39,631 nucleotides of DNA from Haplosporangium gracile (GCA_015499985.1 JAAAUF010000211.1:9881-49511); one strand, 5' to 3'; positions 21,851 to 33,910 are shown, counted from the stretch's first letter. Program-made: numbers and translations. The notes: generated by a model not told the origin, from the letters alone.

Positions 21851-24800
21851 ATGGAAGTCTCGGCACCTTTCTTGCCCCAGTCAATTGCGACACTCATCTC
21901 GACCGTCAGTCTGGGAGCACGGGTATCACTGCGGACAGCAGCTATCATAGTCGAGGCAAGTTTTGACTCAAAGCACGAATGAGTGAATGAATGACTGAAT
22001 GACTAAATGAATGAGTGGGTGGCATTGCAATACGAGACATAAAAGTGAGTGTTTGAGTGTAGCGAGTGAGCCAAGGGGGAGAAAGGAGTGTGAGACAAAT
22101 AAGCTACCTGGCCAACCAGGTACCCCTGTCTGAGGCACATTTTTTCTTTCTCTTTGATGCCAAGAGGGACAAACGAACTGGGTATCAGGTTCTTGTATTC
22201 ATTTTTTGGTGGCAAATGAGTGTTATTTTTTTTGGGGGAGCAAGAGCTGACTTTAATTCTTTTTGTTATACAGGCTTTATTAGAAACGCTACAACATGGT
22301 ACCAGTGCCACCCTTGGTATCAGTCGCCGGTCCCTTCTCGCTGCCGTATCAACCGCCAAGATCCTCAATGTCCTCAAGGGGTCTGCAGGTCCAAAGTAAG
22401 CGTTCACTTCTCTGCCTATGTGATTATTGTGATTATGCCTCGATCATGTCAAGCATCAGCATCATTCCAGTCGACTGTGCTTGCTTTTGTTTGTGTGCCA
22501 TGTTGCATTGTTGTTTTTGTTGCTTTGTTTTGCATTGTTTACTTTTGTTATTCTATTGCTACTTTGGCAATTGAGTAACACTCGCCTGACTGAAGGGCTG
22601 ACCAACTCTGTTCCCTTTTGGGCTTATGATAAATAGTGATGCTTTCACGATGCTACTCGACAAATACACGTCTCTAGGCGTGTACGTGATCCACCATTCC
22701 TTCACACTAACCGAACTCTTTGCCATCTCGGGACTTCAGCTTGTCTCCAACACCCTCACCGCCGGTATCAGGGTAAGCCTACCATTCGCCTTCATTCCAT
22801 CTTCATTGTTTCACCCTTATCTTCATTCAACTCTTCATCACCTTTCTCTTTTGTCACAATTTCACTTCTCCACATTCCCTTTTCTCCGAACCTTCAACCT
22901 ACCTCGGCTCAATCTTTTTTTTTTTTTTTGCTTTTGGGGGTTGTACATCTGTCTGCCTCTTGTTTACTTGAGTCTCAACATAAAAAAACATCGCGAATTG
23001 TTGGGTATTGATGCAGTGAAGCAAAACGAAACAGCAGCTAATTGGGGAGAGAGTCGATCAAAGCGCACCAGAGATTGCTACATGCAGGACAGGCACCTTG
23101 CTATGCTGAATCCCTCGAGATGAAATAGCCAAAAGAAGAGGAATAGTCAAACCGCAATGAGAAAACATCAAGAGATGAAAACAAAGCTGTAGGGTATCAA
23201 CGTGTGGAGAGGTGAAAGCAGGGTGGAATGAGTCTGTTTGTTTTCGTGTGTGAACAACAACGGACACTACTCTTGGTGCGTCGTCTTTGTCTTCCATCCC
23301 TTTTTTTGGCTTGTCCTCATCCTCCTCTCCCCTTGAACGTGTGCTTGGGCCAAATTGAAAGAGGAACGTGATTCAGGAGGCTTGAAGAAGCATCCAACAG
23401 TGACAGAGATAGAAAGAACACGCAAGGAAAGTGATAAGAGGATGGAGACAAAGGCGGGAAAAAAAGGGGCAGACCTACTATCGACATGCATTGCTACATT
23501 GCGCATTTTGCGTTTTCATCGTCAGAGGCAGCGTGTCTTCAGGGACCAAACAAACAACAACAGACACTGCATCTAAGCCTAAGGTCATCATCCCCTCTCC
23601 TTCGACCCCTCCACCGCAAGGGCACAGGCACAGGCGCAGGCATGTGCAAAGATCCGACATTGAAATAGTCAATTACAATTTCACATTCACCTCCACTTTC
23701 CCCTCTATTCTACCAGCTCTTTTATTGATTGTGATTAACACGAGATATAGTGGGTGACAAAGATTAAAGGGCTAGTTCGTGTGCAGCGTGGAGACGAGTA
23801 ATACGAAAGGCGATCGGATGATCTCACCCCTGGAGTCTAACGCATTTGAACGTGGCGTTAATATTGGCTGTGTAAAACGAAAAAAGACATATGATCTTGC
23901 TTTTAAAAAAAAGAGGGATGATAATTCAATAGAGCATGGTATTGTTGATAGTGTCTTGAGCAAGAGATGTTTATCTTATGAGGATGAACAGAGGAGAGGA
24001 TGGGGCAGGCAGTATGGACAGCACCCAAACAATTTGAGCGAGAGCGGATGAAAATAGAGAGACACACTGTCTGGAAGTAAACTCTTACCAGCCGAATGTA
24101 CCCCAGCCTGGTCAAAAATTGGTATTCGCTCTGCCATTACTGCTCTCAACATGTGCTTTTGTGCTTGTAACCATTCGGACTGAAGATCCTCATTTAATAT
24201 GATTACCACATCCATCTCCCGGCGAATCTCCACAGCTACTTCGCCTGTTTTATCTTTCTTGTATACTTCTGCTTGGACATAGTCCACCAACAAATTTTCT
24301 ACGGCACTTGAATATTAACATCGCAATTGTCCTTTTCAATTACTATTAGACTGCGGAGGAATCTGTTCGGGTTGTTGATGGACTGTTTGGTTCGACTGAG
24401 ACGTCAAAGGCACTGGCAGCAGTGGTAGGGTTGGTCAAGAAGGAGGTATACGAGGATCAGGATTTCGCTATTACACAAGCAGGAAAGATGGCAGTACTCG
24501 CATCCATCACTAAAGCCATCACCGTCTTTGCATGTCTTCAAGCCGCCACTCACAAGCAGACACAAAAATCAGTCCGGACAATGTTGATATACGAAGGTGT
24601 CGTTGTGACAAAACCCAAGCGACTCGGAGGAGATGGTTCGACACAACTGACAACTATCCAACGGAGGCAGGATGACGACGAGGATGAAAACTCAGGTGAG
24701 CTCTTGGAGGACCTCTCACACGCCCTTGTCACAGACCCAGACGACGTGACCCAGGATATGACAACCACCCAGATTGAACGCGTCCTTGGCGCCGACATCC

Positions 24801-27469
24801 TTCAAGTCACAACAACCACCACCTTAACTACCACAACGACACAGACTTTTGTCCGCCCAGGTGCTGACCTTTCAAAACTCGGAAAACCCTTGCCGCCACT
24901 ACACGACAAGGATCCATCGTCATCGCTGCAGCGACAGGGACACTATCCAGCATCGATTGAAACTGCCAGTTCTTCCCGCGCTGCCAGCTCATCGATGGCC
25001 ATCACTACACGGTCTCGGAGGGGCTCTGTGTCTTCTATTGCATCGGTTGCCACGACTTTGACCCAATACGCTACAACTTCGATTGTCGGCAACCCTCATG
25101 GAACACCTAATGGCACAGTTCGTCACAGCACTGCAACAGCCAGTGATACATTTGGACCTTCGGAGTCGCTAACAACAGAGGGCACCCGCCAAGCTAACAA
25201 CAATCTTCGACTCATGCTCTCGACTGTGACCAAGAAGTTCAAGAAGAACCAAAAGGTCCAGATCGGTGGTGACACCGACGGCACTGTGTTATCCAGGACG
25301 CAGGAACGGGAGATCAGGACGAGTGAAGCCCAGAATTCGTTGGACTGGTCTGAGGATGATACGGACTGGATTGAGGTGACCAAGTCTTCAAAGACCATGT
25401 CGTCGGTCGAGATGAACGCGACCTTGTACGACGTCCCACCGGAGAAAAAGAACGGCAGCACCAAACTTGGGTCCGCAACGTTTGGGCTCAAGAACGGACT
25501 TTCGACAAAGAAGTTTGGACGATCCTTCTTCTCCAAGATGTCGAAACCATCAGTCTTCGGCAAGAACGGCGAGCATAAAGCCCTGGACGCCGGTCCTCAG
25601 CTAACCATCACGGAGGTGGACGAATTCAGAAACGACTCGGATAACTCTTTGCCGGACAAAACAAATTCCAGGCCTACTTTGGTGGAGCTGAAGGGCGGTA
25701 GTAGTGACGAAGACGACCATGTAGACTCGCGCCCACCGCCCCCACCTAAGGAGCCACAGGAACCTAACCCAGCTAACTTTCCTCATGATCATTTGGTTCG
25801 CAACATTCAGCGGTTCATGCGATACGCCTCGGCAAGTTACGGACACAACTTTATGCGAATTCTCGGCATCGGCGCCATTGGAGACTCTATTTACTCGCCT
25901 TACGGAGATCATCCCAACCACCACGCCTTTGCGACCCATACATCGACACCACTGGATTCAATCCTTTTGTCGTCTTTCACAGACCCAGGCACTAAGGGAA
26001 CCTTCCACGCGCCCAAGATGCACTCGCTTGTCCACTACATCAATCTGGATCATGGAGCTCAGTGTGTGGTTCTAACATGTCGCGGAACTCTTGGTCTGTC
26101 GGATGTGTTGACGGATCTCTGCGCCCACTACGACGACCTGGTGATGCCCACTGTCAAGTCTGGAAAGAGAGTAGGTCAACCTGCGCCCTCGAAATACAAG
26201 GTTCACGCAGGAATGCACGCATCAGCCCGACTGTTGTCCCAAGAAACGTCGACTGTCTACAAGACCATCCAAAAGGCGCTTCAGGACTATCCTGATTATG
26301 GACTTGTTCTGTGTGGACATTCGTTAGGAGGAGGTGTGGCTGCGATCCTATCGTTGCTTTGGTCGATGAAGAGTGGCGACTTTGAGGCGTACGTTGAGGA
26401 GGAGGAAGATTATTCTAGTGACGAGGATGAAGACGAGACTCCGTCGCGTCGAGGCAAGTCCAGCCCAAAACGACCCAGGAACCGCATTTTATACCCCGAG
26501 ATCACTACGCCCTTTGTAACCTCTCCTGGATCAGGACTCCCAGCTGGACGCCCCATTCACTGTTACGCCTTTGGGCCACCATGCGTCATGTCGCTGCCTC
26601 TGTCAAAGTACTGCAACGGGTTGATCACGACGATTGTGCACCAGTACGATCTTGTCCCGACTCTCAGCTTGGGTCTTTTGCGGGACTTCAAGAATGTGGC
26701 GACGACGTTGCATGAGGAGGGATCGGTGGTGGAAGATATTGTGAAGCGACTCATTATTGGCGCGTCGTCCAATAAAGCCAATGCGGAGCGACAGGCAGCA
26801 GAGGATGCAAAGGTTGCGTCAACCACCTACACGTCCTCAGCGACCGTCACTGCACCACCGACCAAGTCAGAGGGAGTTCCCAAGCGGTCACAGAGCATGC
26901 CCATGTACTCGGAATACGATCGGTGGCAGCTTCAGGAGGCTGAGGATCGGGATTGGTCATGGTCGCTCATCAAGACCATGCGTGCCGACATGGGTTCTGA
27001 CAAGCTGTACCCGCCCACGCCTGTTTATCTCTTGGAATCCACCGCCACGACGATCGTTAACTCCGAATCATCGTCCGTCACAGCCGCAGCGGCTGCCAGT
27101 ATGGCGGCATCGGTGTCGATGACCACTGACCCACAGTACCCAGGCTCGACGCCCATGGCAAAGTCATTCTCGGCCTCGGCGGCTTTCTCAGCAGCAGCAT
27201 CGTATGCCAGTGGGTTCCGACCTAGCTCTCCTTTTGGCTACAAGAGCTCGACCCCTACTCCTGGAGCAAAACCCAAGGCGGCGACGTCGCCTGTGACGCC
27301 GGTGACTGCTCAGAAGGCGTACAAGGTGTCGATGCGTCGATTTGATCATGTCGAGGATCGGTTTGGCGAGTTGCAGTTTGCGAGGTCAATGTTCACGGAC
27401 CATAACCCCGCCAGTTATGAAGAGTGTGTCGAGCGCCTCACTCTTGCCGTCTTCCCGCCTGAAGAGTAG
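21851..27469 (+). CDS. Class 3 lipase, diacylglycerol lipase-like
   Basis: Predicted serine hydrolase acting on acylglycerols. Four exons: 21851-21955, 22274-22395, 22637-22772, 24350-27469, giving 1160 residues. The first intron begins with GC (GAG|GCAAGT) and is needed to keep frame; the other two are GT-AG. The N-terminal 160 residues are helical (LLETLQHG, LLAAVSTAKILNVL, IHHSFTLTELFAISG) and may bind membrane. A long disordered Ser/Thr-rich part follows. The lipase_3 core has CVVLTCRGT (oxyanion strand), KVHAGMHASA, the nucleophile elbow GHSLGGG with Ser779, FGPP, and HQYDLVPTLSLG with the likely Asp888. Between Ser and Asp lies an acidic Ser/Lys-rich insert (about 800-835), placed like the regulatory loop of mammalian DAGL alpha and beta. 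Ala/Ser/Pro-rich tail, then RRFDHVEDRFGEL and TDHNPASYEEC at the end, which may supply the catalytic His. Confidence 0.9.
21977..22018 (+). repeat. Imperfect tetranucleotide repeat (GAAT/GACT/GAGT)
   Basis: About ten imperfect four-base units inside lipase intron 1. It explains the repetitive open frame seen on the minus strand there. Confidence 0.7.
23976..24330 (-). pseudogene. Antisense coding-like fragment inside lipase intron 3
   Basis: The minus strand inside the unusually long third lipase intron has an open frame of about 100 codons whose first 75 look like a folded protein: NLLVDYVQAEVYKKDKTGEV, RREMDVVIILNEDLQSEWLQ, then ERIPIFDQAG. A GTAAGA donor follows HSA (near 24089), and a possible acceptor (TTTTACACAG near 23871) would add about 14 codons before a stop. 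There is no ATG; upstream the frame meets a TAA 21 bases before the lipase exon. So it is the 3' part of something whose 5' part would overlap the lipase exon, or a relic brought by an insertion. No family recognised. Confidence 0.3.
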
Positions 27470-27515
27470 ATCCGATGGTTTTGGTTATGTCTTCTTTGCT
27501 TATGATACAGAAAAC

Positions 27516-27521
27516 AATAAA
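27516..27521 (+). terminator. Polyadenylation signal of the lipase gene
   Basis: AATAAA 46 bases after the lipase stop codon. The convergent AKR copy 1 stop lies only 174 bases from the lipase stop, so the two 3' UTRs are short or overlap. Confidence 0.55.
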
Positions 27522-27643
27522 ATGAGAACAAAAATATGCATTCAATACACCTCATGACTTTTTATTTTGTCTGCAAATCAGGTCCTTCTTTTGGGTGCTG
27601 CTGGTGTTCGTCCCGCTGCCGTACAGATCCGAAAAGAAAACCC

Positions 27644-28953
27644 CTATTTAGTCCTTCTTGAACGAGCGTTCTCGGCAATGAAATAAGATCTCGCTATGGG
27701 CTGAACATGCTCCCAGGCCTCATCAAACGCCTTGATCATCTCCTTGGGAAGGGGACTCTTGTCGAGCTCTGTCAACGTCTCTTCCAACTGCTCCACCTTT
27801 GACGCCCCAATCAGGATGCCGTCCTTGGCGGTGAGGCCGAAATGGTGGCGCATCCAGCGGAGGGTTGCTTCGAGCAAGGTAGCAAGGTGAGGTTGTGGGG
27901 CTGTTCCAGTACATTCCTCATACCCTATGCGTTGTAGGAAGAGAAGAGGAGGAGGAGGAAAAGGAGGAAAAGGAAGGTGAGGATGTGGTTAGCTTTTGGT
28001 GCTATTTCGTCGCGGTCATGCAAAACGCAAATGTATTTTTTGGTTAAAACGAAACGACGCTGTGATTCACGCATGAGAAGAAAAAAAATCCCCTAACACC
28101 AAGAAAAAAGACAAAAAAATCCTTCTCAAGAGACTTACATCTTGCCAAGAACAATCTTGGAATCATATCAACTGCCCTCAGGAGCCTCAGAATCAAATTT
28201 TTGCACTTCCCTGAGAGCACACCTCCAGAGATAGGGTTATAGGCATAGAGGCCCATGTTGAGGTATTTGAAGCAAGGAAGGAGTTCAGAAGTGACGGAAC
28301 GGTCGATGGGGTTGTAGGGACCTTGGTAGATTGTTGGGAGGACGTATCCGTTTTGTTTGCAGATGGAGTGCATGAGGGCTACGTTCCAGGCCGAGTAGTT
28401 TGATACGCCGAACTAAGTTTGTTGGAGGGATGGATGAGGGGAAGAAAGAGAGTGGTTAAGATTTTTGCTATAGAGTGGGGGGACACTCATGGCGAATATG
28501 CACATGTAGCAGGTACCACGTCGAGGGCTCTTACCCGATCAAAGAGCCTCTCTTTGTAGAGGTCATCAATCGCCTTCAGAGTTTCCTCAAAGGGCACTGA
28601 ATAATCCGGCGCATGGAGGTACAAGATATCGACCTTCGTCGCACTGAGTGCCTTCAAACTCTCCCGGAACTGCTTAGGCAGATTCTCCTTGTGACTTCCC
28701 GCCAGGAAGGTGGACACCTTTGTTGAAATCTTCAAATGGACGGTTGGTACTTGGGAGAGGATGATTTCACAGTCGCCGTTACCATAGAACCGAGCAATGT
28801 CGACTTTTGTGTGGTCGTAGACAGAGAAGGCGGTGAGGAAGGGGTCACGGCGGCGGAACCGCGAACTTTGCAGGCGGATGTTTGTGCGTCGGTGGTGTCC
28901 AGTCCGAATGCCATTGCTCCGAGGACGATGCGGGGGATGTTGGCGGTTGTCAT
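27644..28953 (-). pseudogene. Aldo-keto reductase (AKR7-type), copy 1, broken
   Basis: Exon equivalents at 28953-28535, 28412-28139 and 27924-27644 keep the GT-AG sites of the intact copies, but the coding sequence is broken several times. (1) A one-base loss near 28838-28846 shifts frame after KVRGSAAVTP. (2) A small indel near the end of exon 2 after LSGKCK shifts frame again. (3) In the shifted frame there is a TGA at 28170-28168. (4) A TGA stands at 27920-27918 in exon 3. (5) About ten codons after YWN are missing, compared with copies 3-5. The rest is still recognisable (DILYLHAPDYSVPFEET, FGVSNYSAWNVAL, ATLRWMRHHFGL, LIGASKVEQLEE). It is the array member nearest the lipase gene and the most decayed. 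Confidence 0.85.
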
Positions 28954-29072
28954 GTTGTTATTTTTTGGTGATGGTTAGTTGGGTTGGTGGTTAGCTGTTG
29001 GGTTGTTGAAGCTTCTGTTGTGAAGTGGTTTAATAAAGGAAGAGAAGAAAAGAAAATAAGGGGACGCCGGCG

Positions 29073-29082
29073 CCTTTTTATA
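29073..29082 (-). promoter_or_regulatory. TATA box of AKR copy 1
   Basis: TATAAAAAGG on the minus strand, 120-129 bases before the ATG. Identical ten bases in copy 2 and related boxes in copies 3-5 support it as the ancestral promoter element. Confidence 0.55.
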
Positions 29083-29889
29083 TGACGAAAGAGGGGGGTG
29101 TAAGAGGTCACTTAGACACAAAAGTGATTGTCGTGGTGAGAAGAGACACCGGCGATTCCATCTTGCATTGATTTTTGTTTGTTAGTTTGTTAGAAACCAT
29201 TCACGTAAGAAGGGTACGTACCTTACACACACCCTATCGACTTTTCTCAGCCTTACTTCACCTACATCATCTACCTGTTCCCTCATCTGTCGTTCTGTAA
29301 ATTTCTAAAACACAAATACAAACAAGGAATAAACAATGATGAAAGGGTCTACGCCCCATCATTGTCTTCGTAGTTTGTCATTGGGTAAGCTGTTTACATT
29401 TTGTCCCTCTTCATTTTCTATCACCATGTATATGAAGGAAATTTCAAGACTCGTTCTTATTTCTCGTTTATGCTTTTTTGGACAACACGCCCGAATGCCA
29501 CGCGTCGTAACGTCGTCGATCATTTTTTTTTCAGACTAGAAGGAAAAAAAAATGTCGCAACATACCCCGTCTGCGCAAAAAAACAATTCTCTTTTTCAAA
29601 TTACGTAATTTCACTAATGCATAAAAGGGTCTGGCCCACATTTTTCCAATTGGCTGGGTGAGTGCATAAAACGAGAAAAAAAAATGCTAACTTTGGCAAA
29701 AGGATTTCCCGGTTGGACAGACAGGCAACATAAACAACGAGAACAAGAGAAAACTGAACTCGACCATGCTTCTTTCTTTTTTTTTTCGCTTTTAATTCTC
29801 CCCGAGGCTATCTCCTGAATAAGGAAAAATCCTTTCTTTTATCTACGGATGACCTCTCATCCCCACGCAAAGACTAGTACGAGCTCTCT
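29083..29889. other. Spacer between AKR copies 1 and 2
   Basis: Nothing recognised beyond the promoter of copy 1. A/T-runs and short plus-strand frames without support. Confidence 0.5.
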
Positions 29890-31177
29890 TTACTCCTTCT
29901 TCTGCAAAAATGCAACTTTGGGCGCATCTGGTCCGCGAAAGTACCCATTCGTCGTTCCCTTCACTGCCTCCCAGGCCTCATCAAACGCCTTCACCATCTC
30001 CTCGGGCAACGGACCCTTCTCCAACTCTGTCAGCGACTCTTCCAATTGTCCAACACTCGTCGATCCAATCAAGATCCCATCTTTGGCACCAAGTCCGGAA
30101 TGATGGCGCATCCAGCGGAGCGTCGCTTCGAGGAGGGTTAGGTTTTGGGCGGCGGCGACGAGTTGGAGTTGATGGACTGCTTCGAAGTTTGATTTGCTCC
30201 AGTACCAATCTCGGGCCCTGAGAAGAAACAAACATACGAAGTGAAGGGGATATAAAAGTTTCGTTAGTCGGCGGAAGGATGGTTAAAAACAGGCACACAC
30301 ACACTTACGCGCGCTAATCATAAAAAAATAAATTAGAGAGATGTGAAAAAGGAAGACTTACATCTGTCCTATGAGAGTTTTGAGATCATATCGCGTGCCC
30401 TCGGGTTCGACGTTAAAGTTGTACTTTCCCGAGAGGACGCCTCCACATATTAGATTGTAGGCATTGAAACTGATGTTGTAGTGTCTCAGGCAAGGAAGGA
30501 GCTCGGCGGTGACGGAGCGCGCGATGGGGTTGTACATTCCTTGGTAGACTATTGGCAGGACATATCCGTTTTGCTTTCAGATCTCGTAAATCTGGACTAC
30601 GTTCCAGGACGAGTAGTTTGACAGACCAAACTAATTGATGCACATGAGATGACAGAGAAGGGGAGTTTAGCTATGATGTAGATTGACGCAAAGAAAACAA
30701 CCGACAAGAACCTACTCGCATTTCAAGTATTAGAGTGCTTACCCTCTCAAACAAGCCCTCTTTGTAGAGATCATTCATAGCCTTACAAGTCTCCTCATAA
30801 GGCGTATCATAATCTGGCGAATGGAGGTACAAGATATCGACCTTCTCCGCCTTGAGTGCCTTCAGACTCTCACGGAACTGCCTAGGCAGATTCTCCTTAT
30901 TGTGGCTTCCGGGAGCAAAGGGATAGACTTTGATTGAGATCTTCAAATGGGCAGTAGGCAATTGCGAGAGAACGGTTTCCGTATCGCCGTTGCTATAGAA
31001 CCGAGCAGTGTCGACTTCTGTGTGGCCGTAGGCAGAGAAGGTGGTGAGAAACGGGCTGATGGCCTGGATACCGCGGACGCGGACAGCGGAAGTTTCGGCG
31101 TCGGTCGACTCGAGGCCGAATGTCAGTGTACCCAGAATGATGCGTGGGTTGTTGGCGGCGGTTGTTGCGTTTGTCAT
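29890..31177 (-). pseudogene. Aldo-keto reductase (AKR7-type), copy 2, nonsense-mutated
   Basis: Exons 31177-30743, 30630-30362 and 30217-29890 with normal GT-AG borders and preserved phase. Without the stop it would give 343 residues. Exon 2 carries an in-frame TGA at 30579-30577, where copies 3 and 4 have TGC (EICKQNGY): a single C-to-A change. Further changes at usually fixed positions suggest relaxed selection: YNPIS is YNLIC, the KISTKV block is KISIKV, and RYDPNTRFG is RYDLKTLIG. The catalytic Asp, Tyr, Lys and His equivalents are still encoded in exon 1, which stays open. An alternative to a pseudogene is a short product from exon 1, but it would lack the C-terminal cofactor site. Recently disabled gene, in my reading. 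Confidence 0.85.
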
Positions 31178-31256
31178 TTTTCTTTGCTAGTTGATTGGGG
31201 AGATTGTTCGAAAGACGTGCTTGTGTTGAGTGCAAAGGAAAAAAGGGGAAACGCGT

Positions 31257-31266
31257 CCTTTTTATA
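31257..31266 (-). promoter_or_regulatory. TATA box of AKR copy 2
   Basis: TATAAAAAGG on the minus strand, 80-89 bases before the ATG, identical to the box of copy 1. Confidence 0.55.
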
Positions 31267-32221
31267 CCAACACCAAACTCGACAACGTAAAAAAGGTACA
31301 TGGTCAAACGAAAATCGACCCATAGTCATTATTAACTATGTATGCTTCACATGAAAAAAAAATTATCATGAACCCTAGTCTTCCCCAGGGTCGTCCATCC
31401 TACATCGCCCATTCCCCACGCAGCATTTTTGGTTGTTCAGAGCACGCTCAATCAAAATCACAGAGCAGCCCCGACCTCCTATATCCGCAGTCGTCGCACT
31501 AATCGCCTGACCGTGTCCTAGTCAACGAACTAGGAACATGCATGTCGGTGGACCTAACGACGCGTTCTATGAACGACGTTTAGTAGCGCCTCCATTGCGC
31601 ACCTCGGTATTTTCAGTTTTACGAGCCCGTGCACCTTAATTTCATTACCTGTCATTAGATTGCGCTGTTGTAAAACCTTGTGGCGTTCAGGACGAATTGC
31701 GCATCTCTATATGACACGCATATCTGGCGCTATCCAAGCTGCTCATAGCACTGGCATATTTTTTTTGTTTGTTAAACTGATATCACGTCCCCGGACAATC
31801 AAATCAACAGATCCAGTAAATGCGTGAAAAGTAAGGTGTGGAGCGCATGGAAGAGGGACAAACGTAATGCCATTGTGAAGAAAATAAAAGGAGTTGGTGC
31901 AGAGGCGACATGAAATTGATGAAGGAAAAGAGATATGAAGCCAATATTGTACATAGAACAACGAGGTCACCTTCTGCATTTACCTCTTTCTTCATTGTTA
32001 CCCTTTGACCCATCACATACGTACAATTATAATGCGAAAACTTGTAAGCACATGTTTGTTTTATTCCCAGTGCGGAACCCCTGATTGCCTTTTATGCTTC
32101 TTTGCGCTGTTATCATTAGACCTTTGGAAGTCTGAAATGCGAGAACAGTAGAGGGAAGAGTGACTTTGCCATTCAACTTCTCTTCTTTCATTGTCTTAGA
32201 CAGTAGCTTGAGAGATACATG
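31267..32221. other. Spacer between AKR copies 2 and 3
   Basis: Nothing recognised. No similarity to the other spacers was noticed. A minus-strand frame at 31743-32016 looks like chance. Confidence 0.5.
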
Positions 32222-33454
32222 TCAACTGAAGTACCAGATGGTGGTAGCCTTGACATGCTCCCAGGCCTCATCAAACGCCTTGATCATCTCCTCGGGAAGA
32301 GGACCCTTATCAAGCTCAGTCAACGACTCCTCCAATTGAGCAACCGACGACGAACCAATGATGATACCGTCCTTGGCGGTGAGACCGGAATGGTGACGCA
32401 TCCAGCGGAGGGTCGCCTCGAGGAGAGTGAAGTTGTTGGCGGTAGCAACCTTTGTGAGCGCTTGGACAGCCTCAAAGTTTGTCTCTGTCCAGTAGCGCTG
32501 GCGGAACCTATGGAAGACAGGGATGATATAAAAAATAAGGAGGGTCAGACTATACATCAGGGTTGCATGTTTGTTTGACTTGGTGGGTCAGAAATATACG
32601 ATACAATGCATAAGCAAGAACTTACATTTTTCCGAAACGAGTGTTGGGGTCATAGCGGTGTCCCTCCTTGACCTCATCCCCTACGAACTTGTACTTTCCC
32701 GAGAGGACGCCTCCAGAGATAGGGTTGTAGGCATAGAAGTCCATGTTGTAGTGCTTGAGGCAAGGAAGCAGCTCGGTAGTAACAGAGCGGGCGATAGGGT
32801 TGTACATTCCCTGGTAGACCGAAGGACGGACATATCCGTTCTGCTTGCAGATCTCGTAGATCTGGGCGACGTTCCAGGAAGGGTAGTTCGACAGGCCGAA
32901 CTGATTGGAGGGAAGGGAGAAGAGAGGGGGAAATGGTCAGGTATTGATTTTGATCCCAACCAGGGGTAAACAAATAAGCATGCAAACACTAACAAAGCTT
33001 GCATTCATTTGATGGAATTTACTCGCTCGAAAAGCCCCTCCTTGTAGAGGTCATCGATGGCCTTGACAGTCTCCTCAAAAGGCACCGACTTATCCGGCGC
33101 GTGGAGGTACAAGATGTCGACCTTCTCCGCATTGAGCGCTTTCAAACTCTCCCGGAACTGCTTGGGCAATTTCTCCTTATTGTGGCTTCCGGGAGCAAAG
33201 GGATAGACTTTGGTCGAGATCTTCAAATGGGCAGTAGGCAATTGCGAGAGAACAGTCTCCGTATCCCCGTTGCCGTAGAGTCGAGCGGTGTCGACCTCGA
33301 TGTGCCCATGGGCGTGAAAAGTAGTGAGGAAGGGAGCGATGTTGTCAGCTCCGCGAATGCGGACGAGGGAGGTGTCAGTGCTGGTTTTCTCCAGGCCGAA
33401 GGTCATTGTCCCGAGGATGACTCGAGGGATGTTGGCGGTTGCTTCGTCGATCAT
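32222..33454 (-). CDS. Aldo-keto reductase (AKR7/aflatoxin aldehyde reductase type), copy 3
   Basis: NADPH-dependent reductase of aldehydes, probably cytosolic; AKR7 enzymes reduce dialdehydes, succinic semialdehyde and other reactive carbonyls, so a detoxification role is likely, with the true substrate unknown. Exons 33454-33023, 32900-32626, 32507-32222, GT-AG, giving 330 residues, the usual length. TIM-barrel AKR motifs: PRVILGTMTFG, then the tetrad Asp55 and Tyr60 (HIEVDTARLYGNG), Lys82 (ISTKV) and His118 (LYLHAPD); [43 protein letters not shown]-terminal LRWMRHHSGL and the cofactor-phosphate segment IIGSSSVAQLEESL. It ends at WYFS, shorter than copies 4 and 5. Intact, with a TATA box 72 bases upstream. 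Confidence 0.93.
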
Positions 33455-33525
33455 TTTTTGTTGTATTGGTTGGTTGTTAAGAGAGTGAGTTTGATAGAGA
33501 AAAAAGGTAGTTGGCGGCGATGTCT

Positions 33526-33534
33526 AGTTTTATA
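33526..33534 (-). promoter_or_regulatory. TATA box of AKR copy 3
   Basis: TATAAAACT on the minus strand, 72-80 bases before the ATG. Confidence 0.5.
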
Positions 33535-33910
33535 CAAGAAAAAACAACTACATTGACAAGCAAATCATCGTGTCTTTTCCGAGAGTGGCCTATGAACAGA
33601 AAAATCAAAGAGATGAAAAAAGGGGTCCATTGATCCATTTATTCCAAAGCTCAAATTCCACTAGGTTGTTTCGTTCATGAATCAAGCAAAGAATCCGATA
33701 TTGCAGACGAGCGCCTCCTTTTGCTCCATCCTCTCCTTATCTCCTTTTCTTTACAGCCGCCTCCTTCAAACCCCTTCCCCTTCCATTTTCACTCATTCTT
33801 CTTTCCCGCCGACCCACTACCTTTACACAAGCCTAGATTCTTTACCGTAGTCAGAATGGTTTATTTTCTTCCACCGGGCCTTCATGTAGTGGATGTCCTC
33901 TCGTTCACAA

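Noticed and set aside
22066..22578. 170-codon plus-strand frame
   Set aside because: It reads lipase exon 2 in the wrong frame and runs through introns 1 and 2.
24550..25563. Minus-strand frames of 82 and 146 codons
   Set aside because: Shadows of the Ser/Thr-rich part of the lipase.
24422..27469. Lipase start at 24422
   Set aside because: The codon there is GTG inside exon 4; three upstream exons with an ATG at 21851 give a continuous protein.
31516..31535. Inverted repeat TCCTAG-8 bases-CTAGGA
   Set aside because: Six-base stem, isolated, expected by chance in this length.
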